Below, in pieces: positions 13,201-24,500 of a stretch of DNA of 64,000 nt (its first letter is position 1; every line of letters starts with the position of its first letter). The position numbers were made by a program, and so were the translations under genes. The stretch is from contig JARUPY010000404.1 of the NCBI GenBank assembly GCA_029817715.1, positions 62,001 through 126,000 on the forward strand, written 5' to 3'. Origin of the DNA: Melastoma dodecandrum. Its lineage: Eukaryota; Streptophyta; Magnoliopsida; Myrtales; Melastomataceae. Below the pieces are notes generated by a model that was not told where the DNA came from, did no database searches, and saw nothing but the letters and a program-made list of their open reading frames with translations.

Positions 13201-13979
13201 CCAAATACACAAGCTCGATCCTTTCGAACAACTCCCACCACTGACTCACTTGTGGGACTAAACACAGAAAAATTACAGAAAACCCAGAAGCAACTTCCTT
13301 CCTGGGTAGTAATAAAAATCAAATCTTTGAGATGCGGAGCAGCTCAGTCTAACCGTAACAGGGGTGGGGAAGGGGGATCTAGGTTGTCTTTGCACTGACT
13401 GAGAAGAGGTAGAAAAACAGGAAACTGCCGATAGATGAAAACAAAAAGGGAAAAAACTGGGTTCGGTGGGTGTTGGGGGGACGGCAACGGGGGTTTTGTC
13501 TGGATAAAAGCAAGCGGCGAGGGGATGTCTTCTTGCTTGCAGGACAATGGCGAAAACAAACAACAAGAAGACAGAGATGGGGGAGAGATGATGACTGAGA
13601 TGCTTGGTTTTGCAGCTTGTTGGTAAATAATAATAAGAGGTAAAAAATCTAATAATATTACAACCCAATAAAAAAATTAAATAAAAGGAAGAAGAAAAAC
13701 AGAAGACAAAAGAGATGACATTTTTTGGGGGGAGTTGTAAGAAAAGGAAGAGCATGAAAAACGAGTGGGCAAAAGGACAACTCACACTTTCCTTTCTTCC
13801 TTCCATTCCATCATTCCCATCCAACTCTCTCCCCCCCTACTTGTCTGTCTCCTAAGTACCTAGTAGTAGTAGTAGTAGTAGTAAATTTAAAATTAAATTG
13901 AGTTTTGGGTTTTAGGATGTGTCAGAATAACACTGATATATGTACGAAGTTATAAGTTCGATTGGTTGGTCATTGAATT
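13201..13979 (-). promoter_or_regulatory. KUP 5' leader and promoter, with (TAG)n microsatellite
   Basis: No gene. The part up to about 13445 is also present at the right end of the window, which helps define the extent of the duplicated 5' region. A clean TAG microsatellite lies at about 13860-13882. ORFs on the minus strand at 13273-13824 are C/T-rich leader sequence without family resemblance. Confidence 0.5.
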
Positions 13980-14317
13980 AATCACATCTCCAACTTATTT
14001 ACTTCATTTTTTTCTATCTCTCAACTGGGGATCTGCAATTAATACAAATACACGTGGCCTTTAATCCCATATCCTCCCCCATAAAAAAAAACAGTTTAGA
14101 AGAAGAAGAAAGAAAAAAATTAAAGAGTTCAAAAAGGTTGATGAATGAAATGAATGATGTGGGGCGGCTGATAAGAAGAGGATCGATCAGTATAACTTAT
14201 TACATTAGAAAAGTCAAAGTACCTGAAGTTGGATGTGCTGCAAGTTGGAGTGCGGGTGTCTGCGAACGTGTATTATTTTAACATAAAAGGTTAGTCAAAA
14301 GGAGACAATATCGACGA
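13980..14317. repeat. Duplicated intergenic block, copy A, left part
   Basis: This segment (GGGATCTGCAATTAATACA..., CACGTGGCCTTTAATCCC..., then ATGATGTGGGGCGGCTGATA) is about 90% identical by eye to 26405-26683. It continues after the inserted MULE at 21276-21440 (TTACGTATTTTAATAC...GGACACTACTT), which matches 29014-29130. Copy A lacks about 30 bp (CTTAATTTATTTATATTAC...) present in copy B. Confidence 0.75.
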
Positions 14318-14439
14318 GAAGCGGCTAACGTTACGTGCACGTAACGTTACGTAGTTTACTAAATTTCATCAATCAGTTAGTAAAATTTACTAAACAGTAA
14401 ACATTTTTTCAGGAAATTTTACTAAACAGTGACCCTTTT

Positions 14440-15060
14440 TTTAGTAAAATTCTTAGTAATCGGATACTAATAGGGTTAGTAAATTATTGCTGAACTTTAC
14501 TAACCCCGTTAGTATCCGATTACTAATAATACGAACCCCGTTAGTATCCGATTACTAATAATACGAACCCCGTTAGTATCCGATTACTAACGTTACGAAC
14601 CCCGTCAGTATCCGATTACTAACGTTTTTACTAAATTCGTTAGTAATCGGATACTAACGGGGTTAGTATTGTTAGTAATCGGATACTAATGGGGTTAGTA
14701 ACGGTAGTAATCGGATACTAACGGGGTTAGTAAAGTTAGTAATCGGATACTAACGGGGTTAGTAAATTATTACTGAAATTTACTAACCCCGTTAGTATCC
14801 GATTACTAACAATACGAACCCCGTTAGTATCCGATTACTAACGTTACGAACCCCGTCAGTATCCGATTACTAACATTTTTACTAAATTCGTTAGTAATCG
14901 GATACTAACGGGGTTAGTATTGTTAGTAATCGGATACTGACGGGGTTAGTAACGGTAGTAATCGGATACTAACGGGGTTAGTAACGTTAGTAATAGGATA
15001 CTAACAGGGTTAGTAAATTACTAATGAGATTTACTAACCCCATTAGTATCTGATTCCTAA
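14440..15060. repeat. Subterminal array of TTAGTAATCGGATACTAA palindromes
   Basis: About 15 clear copies, plus some diverged ones, of a core with arms TTAGTA/TACTAA around ATCGGA lie in both orientations, linked by CGGGGTTAGTA. A short counterpart (two copies) is at about 21064-21152 inside the right TIR. Multiple subterminal repeats are typical of transposase binding regions; the function here is inferred. The orientation switches several times, giving local hairpins of up to a few hundred bases. Confidence 0.85.
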
Positions 15061-16020
15061 CAATTTGGCTGAAAAATCACTGTTCACGTTTAGTTAAAAT
15101 TACTAATTCTATTTGTAAAAGTTCGAAACTTTTAGTAAAGATTTAGTAAAATTGTTCGTAAATATCTAGTAACGAGTTACTAAATAGTTTAGTAATTTAC
15201 TAAACTAAACAGTGAACTCCGAACCTAAGTAGTAACCTTTGGGTGGTGTGAAATTATATAAATGCCCCCGTTCGTTTTTACTAAATGGTTTACTAACCTA
15301 GTTAGTAACCCATCGTTTTGGTTTCGTGCGCCATACGAACGTCCTCCCCTCCAACCCTCCCCTCTGGTACTCCCCTCCGACCCTCTCCTCCGGTACTCCC
15401 CTCCGACCGTCGCCTGTCGGCGTCCCCTCCGAGAAGTTTCCCTCCGACCGCATTCCTCTCGGCGGTGCTGCAGTTGCCTGATTCGGAGGAAGCAGGAGTA
15501 ACGTAGTAGGAGATGCGGGTGTCTCGAAGGCCGATGCACCAGCTGTGGTTGTTAAGGAGGATGCAGCAGCTGTGATTCATTTGTGATCTGTCGGATTTTC
15601 CAGATCTGGTCCGAGCAACTCCTGGATCAGAATACGGCGACGGTTGTTGCTGAGAGGAAGATCCGCCACTGTGCACGTTATTCTGCCGGCTGTTGGGTTA
15701 AAGTAAATCTCCGTTAGGTTTGATTTCGATGGGAAGTTAATGCAGTAGTGAAGTGTGCTGCCTGCCCTTCCCAATGTGTTAGTGAAGTTAGCTGCGAACT
15801 TCACAGGTGATCTGCAGGTGATCTGCAAGTTTTGACAATGAATGTTGCTGAACGATTGATCTGCATCAGCATTGCCTCGTAGCAATTTGTCATTACGATG
15901 TATTTTTTTGCAGCCTCTAAATGACGACCGGGATGTGTGCTAGGATGTATCTTAGAATGAGTTGGTGATACATTCAACCTAGGATGCAAGGGTGTCGAGT
16001 CGCATTCCATTCTTGAAGAT

Positions 16021-17990
16021 ATGGAATTTGTGTTCGACCAAGAGCACGCAACATTCGGTAAATGCTTTCTACCTTAATGCATATATTTGCTTGATATTTT
16101 GCAGCCAATGCTTTGGGACTACTAAATGCCGTATGTGTGTGTAGGTGAGCAGGATACGAATGACTTCCTCAATATACTTAGGGGTATGAATGAAGATCAG
16201 TTGATGAATATGTCATTTCGTACTGCCGAAGAAGTTGAAGAGTTCATTAAAATGTATTCAACGGTGCATGGATTTTCAATTAGGAAAAGGGATCATCAGA
16301 AACTGCGAAACGGAGAATGCGTCATGAGAAAGTGGGTTTGCTCAAGGGAAGGGGTATGTTCTGATTCAGCCATGTTAACGGCCAATAGTCGGGTGAGGGC
16401 GTCTATGAGGACATCTTGCAATTATTTCTTAAAAGCTAGAGTTGAAGAGACTGGAGAATGGAAGTTTGTAGCTCTTTAGTTGAAGCACAATCATGAAATG
16501 GTGAGCTCTGGGCTGTCTTATTTCATGCGAGAAAGGCGTAACATTTCAGACGAAGATATGACATTTATAACCCGAATGCTTGAAGTTGGGTTTAGACAGT
16601 GTGATATTATGCGCCTACTTGTACACGTATCTGGTGGACATCCGCGTGTTGGTTTCTTAATGAAGGACCTCAATAACAAGAAGCTTAAGGAAGACTCAGT
16701 TGGGAGTAATGGTGGTTGTGATTCTGTGCTAGCATATCTTCTGTGTAGGAGGAATAGTGACACGGGTATGGCCTTTTACGCATTTTTCGAGAAGAATGAA
16801 GTGACTCGAATATATTGGGCGGACAGTACTTCAATAGCTGATTACCAATTTTTTGGTGATGTCGTAGCTTTTGACTCTACTTTTAAGACGAACAAATATG
16901 GAATGCAAATGGCCATCATCGTGGGTATGAATCATCATCATCAGACAACCGTCTTTGGGGCTGCCTTGATGGCTTCTGAAACCATTGCTGATTATACTTG
17001 GCTATTGCGCACTCATACATTGGTCATGGGAGAATAACACCCGATAAGTATTGTAACTGACGCCGACAAGGCGATGATTGCATATGTGAGAGAAGTTTGA
17101 CCAAATGCTAGGCACAGGTTATGCCTTTGGCATTTCAGCAGGAACATAACGCGCCGTGTACAGGATGCACAAATGCGACGACATATTTCCTCTTTTATGT
17201 ATAACAGTAGACCATCCGAAGAAGTTGAAGAAGAGTGGACTTCTTTAATGACACATACAGGTACGATAAGTACCAGATGGCTAGAACAGATATACGATTG
17301 CAGACATATGTGGTGGCAAACCTATCTGGTTGGACATTTCTGGACAGAGCTTAGAAGCACTCAACGGTGCGAAAGGATGCATGCATATATGAAGGAATAT
17401 GTGAATGTAAATCATAAGCTTTATGATTTCGTGCACAATTTTGAGCGTGTAGTTGAAGATATTCGTCACAAGGAATATGAGGAGGACTTCAAGTCATCTC
17501 AGAAATCTTTAAGGCTTATTACCATGCTGCGCCGACTTGAGGAGGATGCGCGTCACATATATACTATGAAGTTTTTTCGTAAGGTTCAGGCTGAGATACA
17601 GAAGGAATCAAAATTTTATGTTGAAGATGTACTAGACGGAAATATTGCCATGGTATACACTCTGTCGTGTTATGATGGTGAGCATAGGTGCGTGCAATGT
17701 ACATCTGCAAAGTCTTCTATCCAACTGAGCTGCAGTTGCTTACATTTTGAGACATTTGGTTATCCGTGTTCCCACCTATTCCACGTAGCCAAAATAGAAG
17801 GATTCTTGACCATACTTAGTCATCACTCACTCATGGGCATATCCGTTGGAATGATCTTTTGAATTGCCTAAAAAGGAAAAATTACAACAACATATCAAAG
17901 CTGCTGACTTCATCATGGTCTTGCCCCGGTGACATGTTTTCATTCAGAGGTAATCCGTTGTTATACCTCAGGTACTGCTGTGCGTTGGCG
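16021..17990 (+). pseudogene. FAR1/FHY3-like MULE transposase, three in-frame stops
   Basis: Exon 1 16021-16057 (start MEFVFDQEHATF) is joined to exon 2 from 16145 by GT/AG. The continuing frame shows the FAR1 DNA-binding region (FRTAEEVEEFIKMYSTVHGF), the MULE catalytic domain (GDVVAFDSTFKTN, TDADKAM, RCERMHAYMKEY, compatible with the DDE triad) and a SWIM zinc finger (CSCLHF...CSHLFHV). In-frame stops occur at 16477 (TAG), 17035 (TAA) and 17098 (TGA). A frameshift follows near 17810, after which the C-terminal part continues in another frame. The protein is therefore non-functional as it stands. It belongs to the transposase lineage from which FHY3/FAR1 were domesticated. Confidence 0.9.
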
Positions 17991-17999
17991 CTTCCTTGT

Positions 18000-20168
18000 T
18001 CATGTCAGTGGTTTTGGTGGCACGAATGGTGAGCTCTTGAAAGCCGAGGGCTTCCTCTCCGCCGTACGACGTGTAACCCTTCTGTTAAACACAGCAGTTG
18101 TAGATGAACCAGTTTCCTGTAACCATTGACCGAATCAAAATAGCTGCTTAGACCGGTATCCTGTATTTCTAATGTAAATGCTTTCCAAATGTGACAACAG
18201 TACTTACCTTTACAACCACACAAGATTCTTCTCCTACTATGTTATAAACTTCATCTTGGACCAACACTTGCTCAGGAAGCGAATCTGGATCTCCAATCTC
18301 GTCGTTCCCTTTGTCATCTTTACTAACTTGTCCTTCTACTATCTTCTCTTTGCCTTTGGGTGCTGTGACAAGATAGTCATCTGTCGATACATCCCCTGCT
18401 TCATCAGTTTTTTTCTTTGGCCTAAGGTAAAACTTCACCTCTTCCTCGGATTTCGTCATTACAAACTCAGATTCAGAATCAGGGTTGTTTACATTAGCAT
18501 CATAATTCAATGCCGCCAACTTCTCATCCAACTTGTTCAGTGTCCGAGCGAGTCATAACTCACGAACATCTGAATAATCGTCACTACCCTCCAAGAGTGG
18601 CTGTCGTTTTTGAGCAGGTTGGAAGGGCACCAAGCTTCTTTCGGATACCATCGTCGATCCAACCTCACAGACTGGTATAACCTCCCTGGGGTTCTCCAAA
18701 CCCCGACCAGTAGGTGGCGAGGCAGTCTCCTGGACAGGGCATGGCTCATTTGAATGATCAACACCTACCTCCCCGACATCGCCATTCACTGGATCATGTT
18801 CATCATCGCCTCCCCCTTCACCATGCTCAACATTTTCACTGCTTGCAGGACTCAGCCTCTTTTCAGGGTGGGGTTGACTCTCTGGATTATCAGAATCACT
18901 TCTGATTCTTCGCAATTCGGTAAGAATCAGACCTAATCTCCGTAGAATGTCGATATTACTGCCTTGCAGGACTCTAATAGAGAATTCCAAACTCTGCTCA
19001 TACAGAAAAGGTCAATCTTACACCAATGTAAAAGGGAAACTCATTGACATTTAAATTGTACATCGCGATGATTTTCGACTTACCTTCAACCGGCGCATTA
19101 CACCTTGCATAGTCTCTGAGTCGTGGACCAAGTCGGCTTCTTCATCTGCCACATTCGGCAATTCGTTCTCATCCTGTTAAGTGCATTAACATCAATAAAC
19201 CATGGAATTAATACAAAATAATTCAGGTATTGCTGCCTCAAAATGTATAAATAATTGGACTAAGAAGTTACAATATATGTTGCTTCAACATTACAGCCTT
19301 TGAAAACGCATTTGAGCCGATCGTCGTCCCAATCTTGACAAAGTGGCAATGACCTGTTCATATTTCCTAACATATCGGCAGCCTTGGACACTTTACTAGC
19401 ATAGAATAACTGCATTATACACAATCCGAAAGCTTGCTGGTTAAAAGAACAAGGAATGATGATGAGTTCAATAACATCAGTGGGCAGAATATATTAACAA
19501 AGTCGTATCATCCAATTGCTCACCACAAGTATCTGCACGCAACCCCCGATGTATCTTGCTTCATTATGTTGATATGTCTTAACTTAGGCACACAAGTTAT
19601 CAAGAACATGAGTTGCCCAATCAAATTTGCAGATTGCATTGACATCGCGGGTTGCAAGCAAGTACTCCTCGTGGATATCGAAGTCCGTTGTTGGGCACAA
19701 ATAGCAACCTATGATGAAAATGACTACCTCTGCTCTCCACAACTCGTCCGGAGCAGTTCTTGATAGCAGACTACTCTCAACAGATTTCAAAGAAATTTTA
19801 CCTCTTCTTAGGTGTCCCTTTAGCTCTTCTCGTACGGTTTCCATGTGACCGCTAAATGGGACACCAACCTTTGTAGATGGTATGCCATTTAGCTCATGTA
19901 CATCAGTAGAAAGCAGGGGTTGTTTGACACCATCGATGACCAGAACCCTCTTATGTGGATCGAACAGCTTCAAACACAACTTCACTGCGCTGTGATTCAC
20001 CTGCTTACTTGCTAGACGAAGAAGACCATCAAAACCTAAGTCTTTTAACGCTAACCTCCTCTCCTCATCGAATGTGTCCAGGACCGACATTAACTTCTTT
20101 GGACTACATCGAGTATACAGGTAATCCTGTAATAGTTGAACCACAGAATGCAGACCAACACCATTCAA
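18000..20168 (-). pseudogene. Ulp1-associated (KAONASHI-like) MULE accessory ORF, protease domain not found
   Basis: Minus-strand gene converging on the transposase. The largest exon (20168 to about 19590) starts MNGVGLHSVVQL and contains RCSPKKLMSVLDTF and CYLCPTTDFDIHEEYLLATR, typical of the N-terminal domain in transposon-borne Ulp1-like proteins. Further blocks are read at about 19560-19290, 18990-18553 and 18531-18180, ending in an acidic linker and a basic RKPSAFKSSPF-like segment. In this family that basic segment sits just before the C48 cysteine protease domain. No catalytic domain follows before the transposase region, so I infer it was deleted. Exon borders are approximate. Confidence 0.55.
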
Positions 20169-21275
20169 TTAATGACAGGCAAAATCAAGAAAACAGGGAC
20201 AGGGACCACTAACTTACCAGACCAACACGTACTCTTGTAGCCTTTTTCTTTTTCGAACTCTCAGGAGTGTTTGTATTTCCAACGGCCAATTCAGCATCTC
20301 TTCCAACCTCTGCCATAACAGAAGATCATAATGTTCATTTCAACAGACCACAAATCACTCATCCTAACATATCAACACTTTAACACAATCAAACCACAAT
20401 CTTCAACCATTTACAGAAACTAAATTCGTAATAATCACTCTCCAATCACAAACGGCAAGAGACAGGTCGACGGTGATGATTAGGGTTTCGGGATACACGT
20501 CAATACGAAGAGGACGAAGACAATGCAATCTCACCTGACGCCATCACTTCTGTCGAACAGCACGTAAAAGGTGCACTCGCGAGTATTACGGTCGCAGGGT
20601 CCGGTGCAGACGGACGATCGGAGGGAGGACGACGCAAAGGGGGCGGGGAGGACGACGCAAAGAGGGGCAGGGAGGAATGTGGTCGGAGGGACACTTCTCG
20701 GAGGGGACGCTTAGAGAATGTGCTCGGAGGGGACGGTCGGAGGGTAGTACCGGAGGGAGGATGACGGATGGCAACGGCGAGCGCGGGCGCGCGAAAGCAA
20801 AACAATGGGTTCGTAACTAGGTTAGTAAACCATTTAGTAAAAACGGACGGGGGCATTTACGTAATTTCACACCGCCCAAAGCTTACTAATTAGGTTCGGA
20901 GTTCAATGTTAATTTTAGTAAATTACTAAACTATTTAGTAACTTGTTACTAAACCTATCGGAGATTTACGAACAATTTTACTAAATGTTTACTAAAAGTT
21001 TCGAACTTTTACAAATAGAATTAGTAATTTTTACTAAACTTGAACAATGATTTTTTAGGCAAATTGTTAGTAATCGGATACTAACGGGGTTAATAAAGTT
21101 CAGCAATAATTTACTAACCCCGTTAGTATCCGATTACTAAGAATTTTACTAAAAAAAGGGTCACTGTTTAGTAAAATTTCCTGAAAAAACATTTACTGTT
21201 TAATAAATTTTACTAATCGATTGATGAAATTTAGTAAACTACGTAACGTTACGTGCACGTAACGTTGGCCGCTTC

Positions 21276-21440
21276 CGTCGCCGGTTACGTATTTTAATAC
21301 TTGGGAAGAATCCCAAAAGAAAGAAGCACACGATAGTAATAGGAAAATGGAATTTGTTAACGGCTCCCGTAAGGACACTACTTAAGAAACACTACTTGAT
21401 TGTTGTGATGAAATAATTTTTAAAACATAAAATTTACTAT
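21276..21440. repeat. Duplicated intergenic block, copy A, right part
   Basis: Continuation of copy A after the MULE. TTACGTATTTTAATACTTGG through CACTACTT and CTTGATTGTTGTGATG matches 29014-29130 and the sequence just after it (to about 29170). Together with 13980-14317 it reconstitutes a pre-insertion block. Confidence 0.7.
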
Positions 21441-21539
21441 ATTTTTAGAGGCTCGCTTAGGCACCTGTTAATAAGAGCATAAGAAAATTACCTTGTTCTA
21501 CTTCCTTTCTCCTTTCTAGTGGAGTATCCAAGTTGTTGG

Positions 21540-24500
21540 GGATGTTGTTGTCGTTCTCATCGTACTTTCTACGTTACGCCCGGGCTTTGTAATTTACTTC
21601 TAACTTTTCTCCTTCAGGCTTCTTGTTCACTTGGGTCACGTTGAAACACACCCTCGTAAGCTCCCTGATCGCCGCATATTACGTCGGTAAGTACCGAAGT
21701 TCCCGGTTCGCTATCTATCTCTTCGTCGTTTAAATCCGTCATGCTTCGTCGTTAGACGTCGTAAAGAGAGCCGCCTCGGACTCCTCCTCCTCACAAATCC
21801 TCTTGTCTCGGAGGGGATATTCGAGGTGGACGAAATGGTGCATCTACTGTGTACCACAAATATGGCCGGCCTCAGGCATGTCCGGTAGGCCCCCCTCATC
21901 GTAGTTTCTACGTTACGCCCGGGCTTCGTAATTTAGTTCTCACTTTTCTCCGTCAGGCCTCTTGTTTGCTTGGGTCACGTTGAAACACATCCCCATGAGC
22001 TCCCTGATCGCCGCATATTACGTTTAGGGTTCAGTGTTCAGGGTTTGGGGCCTAGGGCCAGGGGCCAGGATCTAGTGTCTAGGGTCCAAGGTTTTAGGGT
22101 TTTAAAGGTTTAGGGATTAGGGTTTATGGTTTATGGTTTAGGGTTTAGGGTTTTAGTCCCCGGTTCGCTATCTATCTCTTCGTCGTCTAGATCCGTCATG
22201 CTTCGTCGTTAGGAGTCGTAGGGAGAGCCGCCTCCGACTCCTCCTCATCTCAAATCTTCTTGTCTCGGAGGGGATACTCGAGGTGGACGAAATGGTGCAT
22301 CTATTGTGGACCAAAAATATGGCCGTCCTCACGCACGTCCGGTAAGCCCCCCTCATCGTACTTTCTACGTTACGCCCGGGCTTCGTAATTTACTTCTAAC
22401 TTTTCTCCGTCAGGCGTCTTGTTCGCTTGGGTCACGCTGAAACACATCCCCGTGAGTTCCCTGATCGCCGCATATTACGTTGGTAAGTACCGAAGTCCCC
22501 GATTCGTTATCTATCTCTTCGTCGTCTAAATCCGTCATGCTTCGTCGTTAGGCGTTGTTGGGAGAGCCGCCTCCAACTCCTCTTCTGAAATCCTCTTGTC
22601 TCCGAGGGGATACTCGAGGTGGACGAAATGGAGCATCCATTGTGGGCCAAAAATATGGCCGACCTCTCGCACGTCCGGTAGGCCCCCGTCATCGTACTTT
22701 CTATGTTACGCCCAGGCTTTGTAATTTACTTCTAACTTTTCTCCGTCAGGCGTCTTGTTAGCTTTGGTCACGTTGAAAGCATCCCCATGAGCTCCCCGAT
22801 CGCCGCATATTACGTCGGTAAGTACCAAAGTCCCCGATTCGTTATCTATCTCTTCGTCGTCTAAATCCGTCATACTTCGTCGTTAGGCGTCGTTGGGAGA
22901 GCCGCCTCCGACTCCTCTTCTTCTGAAATCCTCTTGTCTCGGAGGGGATACTCGAGGTGGATGAAATGGGGCATCTATTGTGGACCAAAAATATGGCCGG
23001 CCTCTCGCACGTCCAGTAGGCCCCATTCATTGTACTTTCTACATTACGCCCGAGCTTTGTAATTTGCTTCTAACTTTTCTCCGTCCAGCCTCTTGTTCGC
23101 TTGGGTCACGTTGAAACAGATCCCCGTGAGCTCCCTGATTGCCACATATTACGTTTAGGGTTCAGTGTTTAGTGTTCAGGGTTTGGGGCCTGGGGCCAGG
23201 GGCCAGGGTCCAGGAGCCGGGGGCTGGGGGCCAGGGTCAGGGTCCAAGGTTTTGTGGTTTTAAAGGTATAGAGTTTAGGGTTTATGATTTAGAGTTTTAG
23301 GGTTTTAGGGTTTAGGGTTTTAGTCCCCGGTTCGCTATCTATCTCTTCGTCGTCTACATCCGTCATGCTTCGTCATTAGGCATCGTAGGGAGAGCCGCCT
23401 CCAACTCCTCTTCCTCTCAAATCCTCTTGTCTCATAGGGGATACTCGAGGTGGACGAAATGGTGCATTTATTGTGGACCAAAAATATGGCCGTCCTCACG
23501 CACATCCGGTAGGCCCCCCCTCATCGTACTTTCTATGTTCCGCCCGGGCTTCGTAATTTACTTCTAACTTTTCTCCGTCAGGCGTCTTGTTCGCTTGGGT
23601 CACGTTGAAACACATCCCCATGAGCGCCCTGATCGCCGCATATTACGTCGGTAAGTACCAAAGTCCCTGGTTCGTTATCTATCTCTTCGTCGTCTAAATC
23701 CGTCATGCTTAGTCGTCAGGCTTCGTTGGGAGAGCCGCCTCCGACTCCCCCTCTTCTGAAATCCTCTTGCCTCGGAGGAGATACTGGAAGTGGACAAAAT
23801 GGTGCATCCATTGTGGACCAAAAATATGGCCGGCCTCTCGCACGTCCGGTAGGCCCCCTTCAGCGTACTTTCTACGTTACGCCTGTGCCTTGTAATTTAC
23901 TTCTAACTTTTCTCCGTCAGGCGTCTGGTTCGCTTTCCTCACGTTGAAAAACATCCCCGTGAGCTCCCTAATCGCCGCATATTACGTCGGTAAGTACCGA
24001 AGTCCCCGGTTCGTTATCTATCTCTTCGTCGTCTAAATTCGTCATGCTTCGTCGTTAGGCGTCGTTGGGAGAGCCGCCTGCGACTCCTCGTCTTCTGAAA
24101 TCCTCTTGTCTTGGAGGGGATACTCGAGGTGGACGAAATGGGGCATCTAATGTAGACCAAAAAAATGGTCGGCCTCTCGCACGTCCGGTTGGCCCCCCTC
24201 ATCGTACTTTCTACGTTACGCTCGGGCTTTGTATTTTACTTCTAACTTTTCTCCGACAGGCCTCTTGTTCGCTTGGGTTACATTGAAACACACCCCCGTA
24301 AGCTCCCTGATCGCCGCATATTAAGTCGGTAAGTACCGAAGTTCCCGATTCTCTATCTATCTCTTCGTCATTTAAATCCGTCATGCTCCGTCGTTAGGCG
24401 TCGTATAGAGAGCCGCCTCGGACTCCTCCTCCTCACAAATCCTCTTGTCTCGAAGGGGATACTCGAGGTGGACGAAATGGTGCATCTACTGTGTACCACA

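Larger units (their letters stand above)
14318..21275. mobile_element. FAR1-type MULE with long terminal inverted repeats, about 7 kb
   Basis: The ends are inverted repeats: GAAGCGGCTAACGTTACGTG at 14318 and its complement ending at 21275 (one mismatch in this stretch). The similarity continues inward through TAGTTTACTAAATTTCATCA and further, with a second homologous inverted stretch at about 15235-15540 versus 20490-20885. Between the two inverted stretches the left arm is inflated by subterminal repeats. Inside are a FAR1-like transposase (16021-17990, +) and a convergent Ulp1-type accessory gene (18000-20168, -), both decayed. A paralogous empty site exists in block B near 29000, but no clean target duplication can be extracted because the flanks have diverged. 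Long TIRs plus this transposase class identify a Mutator-like element. Confidence 0.85.

Noticed and set aside
13273..13824. 183-codon minus-strand ORF upstream of KUP
   Set aside because: It lies in the 5' leader/promoter with pyrimidine-rich composition, is not in frame with the transporter, and its first part is shared only with the non-coding copy at the window end.
14318..21275. Clean target-site duplication for the FAR1-type MULE
   Set aside because: Flanking bases next to the TIR ends (CGACGA and CGTCGC) do not form a convincing direct repeat, and the empty site in block B has diverged.
22021..22160. True telomere or chromosome end
   Set aside because: The TTTAGGG-like tract is short, degenerate and flanked on both sides by satellite and genes; it is interstitial.
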